A model generated the notes under the pieces. The model was not told where the DNA came from, searched no databases, and saw only the letters and a list, made by a program, of their open reading frames with translations. A stretch of DNA of 64,000 bases, from the NCBI RefSeq assembly GCF_025628885.1, contig NZ_JAOTIF010000003.1, positions 233,348 through 297,347 on the forward strand, in the 5' to 3' direction. Shown here piece after piece: positions 46,386 through 56,655 of the stretch (its first letter is position 1; every line of letters starts with the position of its first letter). The DNA comes from Paraflavisolibacter caeni. GTDB lineage: Bacteria > Bacteroidota > Bacteroidia > Chitinophagales > Chitinophagaceae. A program made the position numbers and the translations under genes.

Positions 46386-47627
46386 TCATTGTAATCGTTG
46401 CTCAGGCCTGCAGCTGAATACAAAAAATGAAAAGAAAAAGCTGTAAAAAAATAAACTTTTATTTGCGTCTAAAATGCTTTCGGAAAAAGATACAATTGTA
46501 ATTAGTAATAAAAAGCTAAGAAATAATATATTTCTCGATTGCAATGCTAGTTTGTAACCATATAATAACGTATATAAATAAACCAGTAAACCTATAATTC
46601 CAAACTTGATCCATATACTAAGATATTGGTTATGTGCATTTAAATGGTGTAAATAGGAGTCATAGAGCTTTTTCTGGAAATACTTGGCTTTTAATAGATC
46701 TACTTCGTCTCCCGATCCATAGCCCACGATTGGAGAACTCCAGATCAATTCTATAGCAGCTTTCCATCTTTCTATACGGGGGTCGGCAATTGTTGTTATG
46801 GCTTCAGTGCTCCATTCGGTCTTTAATCCATCAACATACCTGTTCCTGAAACTGCCCAAATTTAGGATGGCAATGACGGCTATAGATGAAACCATTAATG
46901 TGACTAATGCGGCTTTAATTCTATTGGACGAAGAATAACAATAAAAAGGTATTAAGATGTTTAAGATGAGCAACTCAGTGAACCAAATTGATTTACATCC
47001 TAATTGAACCAATCCGCACCATAAGATAGCGGATCCCATTAGCAAAAGTATTCTATTTGTGATGGTTCTGGATTTGATGAACAAAAGCAAATAATAATTT
47101 AATGATAGTGCTACATAAAATGAAAAATAAGTAGCATGTATATCAATTGGCTTGGAAAAATTTTGGTTAATAAAGTGATAGGAGAAAAGGTAGGATATTG
47201 GAAAGTGATTGAATATGATCACATTCAACGCATCAAAATATAAATAAAGAACGATAATAGTAACGGATAGGGAAAAGCCTGTTAATAGTTTAAATTGATA
47301 TTTATGAAAGTTCAATCCATTTAGTTCAAATAAAATAGGAAAAAGAAATGCCACTAATAATCGGCCCCAATCAGAAAAGGCTTGTTTAAAATTAGAGGTG
47401 TATACAGACCCAATAATAGTAAGTAAATAAATCGATTGTAGAATGAGAACTTTTCGACTCCATGCACCTTTAAATTGGCCCTTTTTTAAGTGTATCATGG
47501 TGTGGATGAAGAAACTCACTAAAATTAATTCGCAATAAAAACGATCAAATGGAAGAGTTACCAGGAAAAACAGCAAATGATAAAAGCTGATTTTATTGGT
47601 GAGTGTATCTTCAATATTCAGATTCAT
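46386..47627 (-). CDS. O-antigen ligase/polymerase-like (Wzy-type) membrane protein (1)
   Basis: The protein has 413 residues with about 10-12 hydrophobic segments and a larger loop around 255-325 that contains NAHNQYLSIWIKFGIIGLLVYLYT, the typical Wzy/WaaL signature near the C-terminus. Such proteins polymerise or ligate lipid-linked glycans in the periplasm. It overlaps the DUF1972 glycosyltransferase gene by 4 bp and belongs to the same minus-strand operon. A second such protein lies at 50934. Confidence 0.85.
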   Translation of the reverse strand: MNLNIEDTLTNKISFYHLLFFLVTLPFDRFYCELILVSFFIHTMIHLKKGQFKGAWSRKVLILQSIYLLTIIGSVYTSNFKQAFSDWGRLLVAFLFPILFELNGLNFHKYQFKLLTGFSLSVTIIVLYLYFDALNVIIFNHFPISYLFSYHFINQNFSKPIDIHATYFSFYVALSLNYYLLLFIKSRTITNRILLLMGSAILWCGLVQLGCKSIWFTELLILNILIPFYCYSSSNRIKAALVTLMVSSIAVIAILNLGSFRNRYVDGLKTEWSTEAITTIADPRIERWKAAIELIWSSPIVGYGSGDEVDLLKAKYFQKKLYDSYLHHLNAHNQYLSIWIKFGIIGLLVYLYTLLYGYKLALQSRNILFLSFLLLITIVSFSESILDANKSLFFYSFFFSFFVFSCRPEQRLQ

Positions 47628-48739
47628 AAATTCTTTTTAAATTGATGATAACAAGCACAAATAAATTCATGATACGAATCAATTACTTTTTCCCAGCTAA
47701 ACTGTTCTTGTATCTTTTTATAGTTATTGTTGATCATATTAATTTCTGTATCGTTTCTTTCAACTGAGTTGATTAAGTATTGCGCATCTTGAAAGTCAGA
47801 AAAATAAAATGCATCATTATGTAATACGGATTTGTTGAAGTCATTTTCATGTGCAGCAATCAACACCTTGCTTGCCATAGCCTCAAGTAAAGAAGGATTA
47901 GTGCCACCAACACTGTGACCATGGAAATATAAATGTGCATTGGTTCGTATGGCATGTACTATAGATTGGTCAAATACGCCTCCTAAAAACTTAATACGAT
48001 CATCTCTAGTATATTTATGAGCTATATATTGACCATATCGCTCCTTGATATTGCCTATAACCATAAATTTCTTTCCTGAGTTACTTTTATGAAATCCTTC
48101 AAGAACTGTTTCTATATTATTTTCAGGCTCCATTCGGGCCATTAACAAAAAGTAATTCCATTTGGTTAGGCTATAATTATCCAATGCGTCCTCTTTGCAA
48201 TTATTATATAAATCAGCCCCATATGGAATGTATTTACACTGAATTTTATAATGATTATCTAAATAGTCCTTTATTACTTCAGAATCGGCAATATAATATT
48301 GGCTGAACTTGACAGCCAGGTATTCTGCATATTTTAAATAGTATTGTACTGGTTTTGAGTATTTCGATCTTTTCCATTCCAGGCCATCCATATTAGAAAT
48401 AATAGCACAGTTGTTTGGAAAGATTTTGCCCCAGATAGAGCTGCTTGTATAGCCCATAAAGAGTACAACATCAAAATTCCTTTTCCTGGCATCCCTGATG
48501 CAGTTATAGTCATAGATAAACTGGCCTGGCGTTTTGATGATGTATTCCGGATCATAACAGTGAATGATATGCACGCCATTCCAGGTGCTTTTTTGATAGG
48601 GGTGGTTATGCGAATTATATACGCTTACCTCATGTCCTCTTTTCATTAATCCCTCAGAAAGGAATTCTGTAGCCTGCTCAAAGCCTCCATAGTGATTTGG
48701 AATGCCTCTTGTACCAATTATGGCAATCTTTAATTTCAT
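47624..48739 (-). CDS. DUF1972-type glycosyltransferase (GT4, rhamnosyltransferase-like)
   Basis: The protein has 371 residues. The N-terminal IAIIGTRGIPNHYGGFEQATEFL motif is the DUF1972 signature found with GT4 enzymes such as Cps2T-type beta-1,4-rhamnosyltransferases. The donor domain includes HGHSVGGTNPSLLEAMASK (about 273-291). The exact linkage is unknown. It overlaps both neighbours by 4 bp, so it is coupled to the GT4 gene upstream and the polymerase downstream. Confidence 0.9.
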   Translation of the reverse strand: MKLKIAIIGTRGIPNHYGGFEQATEFLSEGLMKRGHEVSVYNSHNHPYQKSTWNGVHIIHCYDPEYIIKTPGQFIYDYNCIRDARKRNFDVVLFMGYTSSSIWGKIFPNNCAIISNMDGLEWKRSKYSKPVQYYLKYAEYLAVKFSQYYIADSEVIKDYLDNHYKIQCKYIPYGADLYNNCKEDALDNYSLTKWNYFLLMARMEPENNIETVLEGFHKSNSGKKFMVIGNIKERYGQYIAHKYTRDDRIKFLGGVFDQSIVHAIRTNAHLYFHGHSVGGTNPSLLEAMASKVLIAAHENDFNKSVLHNDAFYFSDFQDAQYLINSVERNDTEINMINNNYKKIQEQFSWEKVIDSYHEFICACYHQFKKNL

Positions 48740-49875
48740 TGAACGTAGCTTTGCTTAATTAGTTGGTAGAATTTTTGAGCACTTTGCGCCCATGAATATT
48801 GATCTAGAATCTTTTTTTGTATGGAGACAAGAGTTTGGTGTGTCAAAGGCTCTTTAAGCATGCGATGCAACTTTTCCTTGAACTCTAGTACATTGTCAGG
48901 GCAGAAAGTGTAAGGGTTGAAGAAAGAAAAACTTTCCATAGCAGTAGTAGAGGAACATAATACAGGAACATTACACAATGCTGCTTCTAATGGTGGTATG
49001 CCAAAACCTTCTGCTTTGGAAGGATACACAAACAAAAGGCTGGCATTGTAAAAAGCCTGTAGCTCCAGGTAATTTACTTGTTCCAGCCAATAAACCTGAC
49101 TTTCACTACTTTCTAATTGTTCCTGAAGTTTCTTCCGGAATTTTGGTGTTGGAATAGATTCTTTTCCTATAAATACAAGCGCAATATTCTGGTTTTGTAA
49201 ACCTAGTTGCAAGTAAGTATCTAAAAGAAGCAGTTGATTTTTCCTGGGTTCAATCCGGCTGACACATAAAATAAAGTTTTGAATACCATATTTTGTACTG
49301 ATATAATTTTGTGCGGCCGATTTTGATGAAAAAATAGTGGTTGCTGGTTTGTTTACCGCATTTGAAATAATGGAAATTTGATGTGGTGATATTTTATAAT
49401 GATAGCATATTCTTTTTAATGAATATTGTGAAACTGTAGTTTTTATCTGCGCTTGTTTGAAACTTCTCTTAAATAGCCAATTCCTTGAGTAACGATAGCT
49501 TTTGGGAAAATCCTGTTTATAATCATTAAACAAAACGTCATGTAATGTTACAATGTGTCGACTCCTTCCGTTAAAGACAGGCGCAATATTTTGAAAATGG
49601 GCAAAGTGAAAGGCATGTTTGGAGAGGATAGCAGGGATGTCAAAGAATAACCGGAAGTAAGGCAGTTTATGCTTTTGATAGGGTAGAATCTTTGATGGCT
49701 CGATAAAGGGCAAAGCTTGACTGATTCTATCCGGATAACGGCTTCCAAAGTAAATATCTAAATCATCCTGTTGTTTGCTCAATTCAGTATATAGTTCTTT
49801 TACAAAAGTTTGGGTGCCTTGGTACTCTGTGTCAAAGCAATGAGCGTCAACAAATAGTTTGATCTTTTTTCTCAT
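48736..49875 (-). CDS. glycosyltransferase family 4
   Basis: From the ATG at 49875 the protein has 379 residues; the TTG at 49935 would add 20 residues unlike the family. It shows the GT4 pattern: FILCVSRIEPRKNQLLLL (donor domain entry) and PSKAEGFGIPPLEAALCNVPVLCS (about 295-318) with the EX7E-type acid pair. Donor and acceptor are unknown. It belongs to the minus-strand block of the surface glycan locus. Confidence 0.88.
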   Translation of the reverse strand: MRKKIKLFVDAHCFDTEYQGTQTFVKELYTELSKQQDDLDIYFGSRYPDRISQALPFIEPSKILPYQKHKLPYFRLFFDIPAILSKHAFHFAHFQNIAPVFNGRSRHIVTLHDVLFNDYKQDFPKSYRYSRNWLFKRSFKQAQIKTTVSQYSLKRICYHYKISPHQISIISNAVNKPATTIFSSKSAAQNYISTKYGIQNFILCVSRIEPRKNQLLLLDTYLQLGLQNQNIALVFIGKESIPTPKFRKKLQEQLESSESQVYWLEQVNYLELQAFYNASLLFVYPSKAEGFGIPPLEAALCNVPVLCSSTTAMESFSFFNPYTFCPDNVLEFKEKLHRMLKEPLTHQTLVSIQKKILDQYSWAQSAQKFYQLIKQSYVQ

Positions 49876-49962
49876 TTTTAAGCGTTCAAAAGTTTTTGAT
49901 CTTATCCCATACCACGTTTTGTACAACTTGCACAATTTTCAATGAGTGTATTTTTAATATCT

Positions 49963-50931
49963 TTAGCTGTGTAAGTGCTGTTTTATTCTTCTATAAGTTT
50001 TTTGTAAAAGCGAACTTGGTAAAAAAGAAAGTATATAGAAAATATAGCCGTTCCAGTTCCACTTATTTAGTAATAAAGCTTTTCTTAGGTTCAATCTGGC
50101 TCTTTGTGGTTGCGGGTTATTCCATAAATATTTCTTGGCAAGTAATGCGTAATAAGCCCCCTCTTTAATTTGCCTTTTATTTTGTTGCAGAAGTGCCTGC
50201 TGCAATTTTTTGGCTTCAGCTTCTGTTATTTCGTTTTTTCTCAGTGCTTTATATTTAATTCTCCGAAAGTCATGGGTGCGCCACTTTTCATCAATTGTAA
50301 TGGAATTAGGATTCAGTCGTACTTTTACCATTGGCTCCTGTAAATTATATCCTTTGCTTTCTTTTAAAACATTAATCCATAATAAGTGATCTTCAAAACT
50401 TAAAGCGAACGAATTATATCCTCCATGTTTCAGAATTGTATTTTTATGATATAATACACTTGAATGTATAAACGGACAAGTATGATGCATGGTTGCCTTC
50501 AAGGATTCAAAAGACCGTGCAGAAGGGTAGTAGGTAAAAATATATCCCCCTTGTTGTTCTATGTAATCTACAGCAGAGCCTACGATAACATATTCAGGAT
50601 GACTTGAAAGAAATTCATATTGCTTTTGCAGCCGGTATGGATAACAAATATCATCTGAATCAAACCTTGCTATATACTCAGCGCGTGCATATTGCAGGCC
50701 TGTATTCAGCGCACTGGCAATGCCTTTATTTTCTTGCTGAATAAATACAATTCTGGGATCATGAAAAGATTGAACAATTGCAGCAGTATTATCTGTTGAA
50801 CCATCGTCAATGATAATGAGTTCAAATTCGGTAAAGGTTTGGTTAAGTACCGATTTAATGGCTTCTGCAATAAATTCGCCGGTATTATAAGCAGGCATTA
50901 AAACAGAGATTTTTATTATTGCATCCATCAT
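49963..50931 (-). CDS. glycosyltransferase family 2
   Basis: The protein has 322 residues with GT-A fold motifs: VLMPAYNTGEFIAEAI, IIIDDGSTDNTAAIV (about 38-52) and the metal-binding RFDSDD (about 89-94). The tail is short and basic, with no membrane helices. The gene lies 2 bp after the polymerase-like gene at 50934 and 87 bp before the GT4 start. The sugar is not predictable. Confidence 0.93.
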   Translation of the reverse strand: MMDAIIKISVLMPAYNTGEFIAEAIKSVLNQTFTEFELIIIDDGSTDNTAAIVQSFHDPRIVFIQQENKGIASALNTGLQYARAEYIARFDSDDICYPYRLQKQYEFLSSHPEYVIVGSAVDYIEQQGGYIFTYYPSARSFESLKATMHHTCPFIHSSVLYHKNTILKHGGYNSFALSFEDHLLWINVLKESKGYNLQEPMVKVRLNPNSITIDEKWRTHDFRRIKYKALRKNEITEAEAKKLQQALLQQNKRQIKEGAYYALLAKKYLWNNPQPQRARLNLRKALLLNKWNWNGYIFYILSFLPSSLLQKTYRRIKQHLHS

Positions 50932-50933
50932 CT

Positions 50934-52574
50934 TTATTGTTTTAATAACGCTTCTTTTTTATCCAATAAGAGCAATAACTCAAAAAGAATGACAATGGAT
51001 AATTGCTCAAACCAATAATCTATGAAAAAAAGGCTGAACAATATGCATGCTAACGGGAGTCCATAACTAAGTTTGCGATATGATTTCAATATGTAACCGG
51101 CGTAAAAAATAAGGAAGACCCCGAAGCCCAATATTCCGTATTCACTAATTAACTGATCATAAACAGAATTTGGACTATTCGTAATCGAATGTTCATCTGC
51201 TGTTTTGCTAAAATAGGATAGGTATAAGCCTAAATGATTCTCCTCGAAATCAGGATGCATGTAGGCGAATTTTGCTGGGTATCCACCAGCAAAATGTAGT
51301 GCCGTTGTTCGAAAAGCAAGTTTTGAGGAAAAATTGCCCATACCTGCACCTGTCATTAGCTTTTGAGGATTTTGCTCAAAGAAATGAATGGTTTGATTTA
51401 AGGCTAAAAGCTTCCCGATTGAGGCAATTGAATGATGATTGGAGGCTGTTGTGATTTTAGTATGTTCTGAAATAAACTGAAGCAATTCTTTGCGGACAGC
51501 ATTAGTATCGTTTCTATGCTGATAAGGAGCACTATGAATATTGGCCTGCGGTATTGTAGGCCTTCCGTTTACATAATTTGCAAATTCAAACGATTGTTTC
51601 TTTTCTTTAGAATCGCTAAAATAATTTTGGTAGCGTATCTTTCTGATACTATCTAAATACAAAGTAGCTATCTTCTCTTTCCGTTGCTCAGTAGTTAACT
51701 GATTGTCAGGTTGCTCTGTAATGGGTATTTCTTTAACTGGCTGTTGTCTGGCAATGAGTTTTTTATTCGTTATTCTTTCTAAGGTTTCCATTATATAATT
51801 GCCATTTTGCGGTGATATTTTACCAAAAAAAATGGCCATAAAGAGACAACAGGCGATAATAATACTCTTTTGGTCTTTATCAATTTTAAAAGCAAACAAA
51901 GCCGCAAAAGTTGCAATCAGAAGTATGTTAACCAAATTGCTGGCAGCCATCAACAGTGTTGTCATGCACAACAGCACCATTAATATATTTCGTTTATATA
52001 AAAAAAAGATAATACCAAAGGCATTTAAGGCGGCATTTGTAGTGGAAGTATCGAATGTTATGCCTTTGATATAATCACCTGTACTGATAAAATATTTCTG
52101 AAATTCTCCCTGGTAACGGTATGGATTGATAGCTCCTGTTTCCAAAATAATTTGTGTTATTTGTACAAACGACCATAAAGAATTTATAATGAAAAAGACT
52201 GCAATTGTTCGATAAATAATATGGGGGTTTTGTTTTTCTGTAAAAGCCTTTAGTTGATGTATTGCCAGCAGACATAGTAACCAATGTGCCATTCCTACTA
52301 TAAAGACCACATCATAATTTACCTGGAAGAAGCCTTGATAAATAATGAGATTGATGATTGCTATGAGACAAATAAATGGATAAAATAATGGCAAGCGTGA
52401 ATCCTTCCACCTGAAGTCAAATGTAAAGTCAGGTTGCATCAAAAATACGATGATGATGGCTGCTACCTTAACAGCCAGCTTAACATTTAGAAATAGTAAA
52501 AGGAAGACGAGCAGTTTCCAATCTATTTCTTTTAGCCAGTTTCTTATCCTAAGAACACCATTTTTAGTGTTCAT
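50934..52574 (-). CDS. O-antigen ligase/polymerase-like membrane protein (2)
   Basis: The protein has 546 residues with about ten hydrophobic segments and an unusually long extracytoplasmic loop (about 255-460) that is charged and Gln/Asn-rich. The C-terminal FEENHLGLYLSYF and NSPNSVYDQLISEYGILGFGVFLIF resemble the Wzy/ligase active region (the NS.NSV and EYG strings). The longer loop sets it apart from the first polymerase-like protein. One may polymerise and the other ligate, or they may act on different glycans. Confidence 0.75.
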   Translation of the reverse strand: MNTKNGVLRIRNWLKEIDWKLLVFLLLFLNVKLAVKVAAIIIVFLMQPDFTFDFRWKDSRLPLFYPFICLIAIINLIIYQGFFQVNYDVVFIVGMAHWLLCLLAIHQLKAFTEKQNPHIIYRTIAVFFIINSLWSFVQITQIILETGAINPYRYQGEFQKYFISTGDYIKGITFDTSTTNAALNAFGIIFFLYKRNILMVLLCMTTLLMAASNLVNILLIATFAALFAFKIDKDQKSIIIACCLFMAIFFGKISPQNGNYIMETLERITNKKLIARQQPVKEIPITEQPDNQLTTEQRKEKIATLYLDSIRKIRYQNYFSDSKEKKQSFEFANYVNGRPTIPQANIHSAPYQHRNDTNAVRKELLQFISEHTKITTASNHHSIASIGKLLALNQTIHFFEQNPQKLMTGAGMGNFSSKLAFRTTALHFAGGYPAKFAYMHPDFEENHLGLYLSYFSKTADEHSITNSPNSVYDQLISEYGILGFGVFLIFYAGYILKSYRKLSYGLPLACILFSLFFIDYWFEQLSIVILFELLLLLDKKEALLKQ

Positions 52575-52666
52575 TCCATATTATTTAAGAGTGCTGAAAA
52601 AAATGATATAATTTATTGAATACGGAAGAATGTAAAAGGAGGTTGTCTGTGAAGTAAATTCTTTTG

Positions 52667-54082
52667 TTACTCTATGGCTCTTTTAAGCATTTTCCAGTCG
52701 TTTTGCTTTAATTGAGTAGTTAACAAAAGAAAGACGCTATAACTGAGCAGAGCCACACCTAAAATGAACCAAAGATTCATTGGTAAGCTTTTGCTGATAA
52801 TGCCACTGAGTAAGGCGCAAAAGGCGCAAATTATAATGGAAGGCCACGGAACAGTAAATGTTCTCTTAGTTTTTAGAATGTAAAAGAGGCTTTGGGAAAA
52901 TATGGCTAAAAAATAAGCGGTAGCGGCACCTTCATTCTGAAAGGTGGGAATGAGTAAAAGGTTAGATAATAAGTTTACAAAAAAGGTTACAGCAAAAATT
53001 TGAAGGATCATCCTTAGATTTCCCTTGGAGAAATGAAGGCTCCATAAAAAATTATTCAGGTAAAGAAAGGGCATGGAAAGCGTTAAAATAAATAGGGTAT
53101 AACGATTTACTTCCCCATACTTGCCATTGGTCAGCGGATCAATTACCGGCGACCATGCTAAATTTAAAATTAAAGCAATAAAAGATGCAATGATGATTTC
53201 GAAGCGTAATAAGGTAGATAAGGAGGAATTCATTGGCTCCATATCTTGCTTCAAATGCATCCTGGTAAACCTGGGGACTAATATGGGAGCAATCGCGAGC
53301 AGTGGTAAGGTGGATACTTCAATGATCTTATACGTAAAACTATACTCAGCCAGTTTAGAGGTAGAGGAAAAAATCCCAATAAGTATCCAGTCCAGGCGGG
53401 CCAATGCAGAAGAAAATAAAACCACGCCCAGTTGGGGTAAGGCTTCTTTTAAGAGCTGGGTGTAAGCTTTTATTCGAATAATGCCAAAGCGGATGTTTGC
53501 TTTTAAATTGTTTTTTATAATAAAATGGCAAGCTACCATTTCTGCAAAATCGCCCAATACAAAGATGAGAACAACATTTCTAAAGGTAAAGGTGTTCAAA
53601 CTTGCGATGATGATCAATCCTATGCCTTTGATGAAATTCGAGCAGGTTGACATGAACAGGAGCAAATTGAACTGCTCCAGTCCATTGGCTGTTTGCTTGT
53701 ATGGTGTTGAAAAAAAGAAGAATAATTTTCCTATTCCTAGAACAAGTAGAAAATAGTGTTGTTTGAGGCTAGGAAAGAAAATAAAACTGGTAAACAAAAA
53801 AATGTAAAATAGTAGCCCAGTGATGACCACATGTAAGAAATATAAAGAAAGTTGTAATGTGGCATCTTTGCCTTCTGCAATCCTTTTTATCAATACCTGG
53901 TCAATTCCAAATGAAAGGATATTGAAAGCAGTCAGGAGCACCGCCAGGCACCAGTTTAATTCTCCAAAGTCTTCCTTGGTAAGACCTTTAGATAAAAGGT
54001 AAAAAACAATTAAGCCAAAAAACTGATTGATTACAAGTTGGAGTACATTAAAAGAAATATTGCGAATAAATTTTTGTCTCAT
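52667..54082 (-). CDS. Wzx-type flippase (polysaccharide exporter, MOP superfamily)
   Basis: From the ATG at 54082 (a TTG at 54094 is less likely) the protein has 471 residues with 12 or more hydrophobic segments. The first segments (FNVLQLVINQFFGLIVFYLLS) and LTKEDFGELNWCLAV match oligosaccharide flippases. These move undecaprenyl-linked sugars across the inner membrane. It is the first gene of the minus-strand part of the polysaccharide locus and is divergent from the beta-glucosidase gene. Together with the Wzy-like proteins it points to a Wzx/Wzy pathway. Confidence 0.92.
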   Translation of the reverse strand: MRQKFIRNISFNVLQLVINQFFGLIVFYLLSKGLTKEDFGELNWCLAVLLTAFNILSFGIDQVLIKRIAEGKDATLQLSLYFLHVVITGLLFYIFLFTSFIFFPSLKQHYFLLVLGIGKLFFFFSTPYKQTANGLEQFNLLLFMSTCSNFIKGIGLIIIASLNTFTFRNVVLIFVLGDFAEMVACHFIIKNNLKANIRFGIIRIKAYTQLLKEALPQLGVVLFSSALARLDWILIGIFSSTSKLAEYSFTYKIIEVSTLPLLAIAPILVPRFTRMHLKQDMEPMNSSLSTLLRFEIIIASFIALILNLAWSPVIDPLTNGKYGEVNRYTLFILTLSMPFLYLNNFLWSLHFSKGNLRMILQIFAVTFFVNLLSNLLLIPTFQNEGAATAYFLAIFSQSLFYILKTKRTFTVPWPSIIICAFCALLSGIISKSLPMNLWFILGVALLSYSVFLLLTTQLKQNDWKMLKRAIE

Positions 54083-54281
54083 TTTATAAACCAAACGAAG
54101 ATCTGGCTCGAGGGGTTGCCTTATCGTAATTTTAGTATTGTACCAATAGGACTTATAAAGCTATGTATCAATAGGAGAATCGATTAAATAATCTGACAGG
54201 GTCAGTAAAATATAAAAGTCATAATAACAAGTGATTTTCCAATATACCTTTATGAATATTAATAAAATAACGCTTGTATAT

Positions 54282-56531
54282 ATGAAATGGATTATTTATG
54301 CGATAATGCTTTTCCTGTTGACAGGAAATGCATATGCTCAGAAGAAAACTGATGTGCCCATGTATAAAAATGCTACCCTGCCAATAGAAGAGCGTGTCAA
54401 AGATTTGCTTGCAAAAATGACGTTAGAAGAAAAGGCCGGTCAATTGAATCAATTGAATGGCGGCGCTTTTACTGGTCCTGCACTTAATGATGCTGGGCAA
54501 AAGGCAAAGATGCAAATGGTGCGCGATGGTAAAGTTGGCACCTTGCTCAATGTAATTGGAGCTGCAGAAACAAAAGCAATTCAAACCATTGCTGTTGAAC
54601 AAAGCCGCTTAGGGATACCCTTGCTTTTCGGCTACGATGTAATACATGGTTACAAAACAATATTTCCTATTCCATTGGCAGAGGCCTGCAGCTGGGATCT
54701 GTCTCAAATAGAAAAGAATGCATCTATTGCAGCCAGGGAAGCTTCTTCCGCAGGGATCAATTGGACATTTGCTCCTATGTGTGATATCAGCAATGATCCA
54801 CGCTGGGGCCGGGTTATGGAAGGTGTCGGTGAAGACCCCTGGTATGGCGGGCTGGTCTCTGCCGCAAGAGTGAAGGGTTTGCAGGGTAACCTGGATAACA
54901 ACCACATCCTGGCGTGTGTGAAACATTACGCAGGTTATGGTGCTGTTGAGTCAGGCAGGGAATACAATTATGTTGATGTTTCAAGGGTTGCTTTATGGAA
55001 TAAGTATTTGCCTCCGTACAAAGCTGCTGTGGAAGCAGGTGCTGCAACGGTAATGAATGGCTTCAATGTATTTGAAGGCGTGCCGGTTAGTGGATCTAAA
55101 TATTTAGTGACAGATGTATTAAAGGATAAATGGGGTTTTAAAGGTTTCCTGGTGAGTGACTGGGCCTCATTTGGAGAAATGGTAACCTGGGGATATGCAG
55201 CTGATGGCAAAGATGCAGCCTTGAAGGCATTCAAAGCTGGTAGTATGATCGATATGGAATCCAAGATCATGGGGCAATTTGTGCCGGAGCTAGTGAAAGA
55301 AGGAAAAATAACTATGCCGGAGCTGGACGAAGTTGTAGGCAGGATTTTGTATTACAAATTTAAATTGGGACTGTTTGATAAGCCTTACCAATATAGTGAT
55401 GCTAAAAAGGAGGCGGCTACCTTATTTACTGCAGCTCATCGCAAGGAAGCCTTGGAGGCTGCCAAGCGTTCTATAATATTGCTTAAAAATAACAATAATA
55501 TTTTGCCTTTAAAGGCTTCCCCACTGAAAATCGGTTTGGTTGGATATTATGCTGCCAGCAAGAGTGATCTTTTTGATTTTTGGATCGCTCAGGGGGACTT
55601 TAAAAATGCTGTTACACTGCAGGAAGGGCTAGGACAGGTTTGGGGGCAAAGCAGCATCTCCTTTTCCAATGGTTATAATGCCGATGCAACGACTACCGAT
55701 GCCCTGATTGGTGAGGCTGTTAAAAGCGCTCAGTCAGCAGATGTTATCGTAGTAAATATTGGTCTGTCAGGTAAACTGGCAGGTGAAGATCGCTCTCTTG
55801 CTAATCCCGTGATTCCACAAGGACAGGTTGAATTGTTAAAAGCATTAAAACAAACAGGAAAGCCCATAGTTGCAGTTGTTTCAGCTGGCCGCCCATTGGT
55901 GCTCACTCAAGTTGAACCGCTTGCTGATGCTATTGTATATAGCTGGATACTGGGTACCGAAGGAGGAAATGCTATGGCAGCCGTTTTATCCGGTGCGTAC
56001 AATCCATCTGCAAAAACGGTGATAAGTTTTCCTTATGCTGTTGGCCAGATACCTGTTTATTATAACCATTTTAATACCGGTAGGCCTGTTCAAACAGATG
56101 GTCAGGGAAACTGGTTCAGCCGTTACCGTGATATTCCACGAGAGGCATATTATCCTTTTGGGTATGGGTTAAGTTATACCAAATTTGATTACAGCAACCT
56201 ACAATTGAGTAGCCCGGCGATCAGTAAAGGAGAAACATTGAAGGTGAATGTTACGGTGAAGAACAGTGGCAATTTTGATGGTGAGGAAGTAGTTCAGTTA
56301 TACATCAGGGATATTGCTTCAAGCATTATCCGTCCTGTAAAAGAATTAAAAGGCTTTCAGAAGGTTTCCTTGAAGAAGGGGGAAAGTCAGACACTCACAT
56401 TCGAACTGGATAACGGCAAACTTTCTTATTTTGATGAGGCTGGCAATACTGTTTTGGAGCCTGGCAAGTTTAGTGTTTTTGTTGGTGGTAATTCAAGGGA
56501 TGTTCTAGAAAGTTCATTTGAACTCAAATAA
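54282..56531 (+). CDS. bglX: beta-glucosidase BglX-like, glycoside hydrolase family 3
   Basis: From the ATG at 54282 the protein has 749 residues with a signal peptide (cleavage plausible after AYA). Earlier in-frame starts at 54252 (ATG) and 54231 (GTG) are possible. It has the full GH3 layout: an N-terminal barrel with the nucleophile Asp near residue 293 (FLVSDWAS), a second alpha/beta domain with an AGEDRS acid/base candidate, and a C-terminal fibronectin-III-like domain. It is probably periplasmic and removes terminal beta-linked glucose or xylose from oligosaccharides. Confidence 0.94.
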   Translation: MKWIIYAIMLFLLTGNAYAQKKTDVPMYKNATLPIEERVKDLLAKMTLEEKAGQLNQLNGGAFTGPALNDAGQKAKMQMVRDGKVGTLLNVIGAAETKAIQTIAVEQSRLGIPLLFGYDVIHGYKTIFPIPLAEACSWDLSQIEKNASIAAREASSAGINWTFAPMCDISNDPRWGRVMEGVGEDPWYGGLVSAARVKGLQGNLDNNHILACVKHYAGYGAVESGREYNYVDVSRVALWNKYLPPYKAAVEAGAATVMNGFNVFEGVPVSGSKYLVTDVLKDKWGFKGFLVSDWASFGEMVTWGYAADGKDAALKAFKAGSMIDMESKIMGQFVPELVKEGKITMPELDEVVGRILYYKFKLGLFDKPYQYSDAKKEAATLFTAAHRKEALEAAKRSIILLKNNNNILPLKASPLKIGLVGYYAASKSDLFDFWIAQGDFKNAVTLQEGLGQVWGQSSISFSNGYNADATTTDALIGEAVKSAQSADVIVVNIGLSGKLAGEDRSLANPVIPQGQVELLKALKQTGKPIVAVVSAGRPLVLTQVEPLADAIVYSWILGTEGGNAMAAVLSGAYNPSAKTVISFPYAVGQIPVYYNHFNTGRPVQTDGQGNWFSRYRDIPREAYYPFGYGLSYTKFDYSNLQLSSPAISKGETLKVNVTVKNSGNFDGEEVVQLYIRDIASSIIRPVKELKGFQKVSLKKGESQTLTFELDNGKLSYFDEAGNTVLEPGKFSVFVGGNSRDVLESSFELK

Positions 56532-56655
56532 TCTTCCACCACAACCCAAGCCTGGAGGATCATGCACTCCTGGCAAAAGAGTTGGAGCCATTTTTTAAAA
56601 GGTTGTTACAATAATCTATATTACTTTATAATTGTAATTACACACATTTGATCGT

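Noticed and set aside
54609..55270. Minus-strand frames inside the GH3 gene
   Set aside because: They are antisense shadows of a well-conserved hydrolase core and have no domain of their own.
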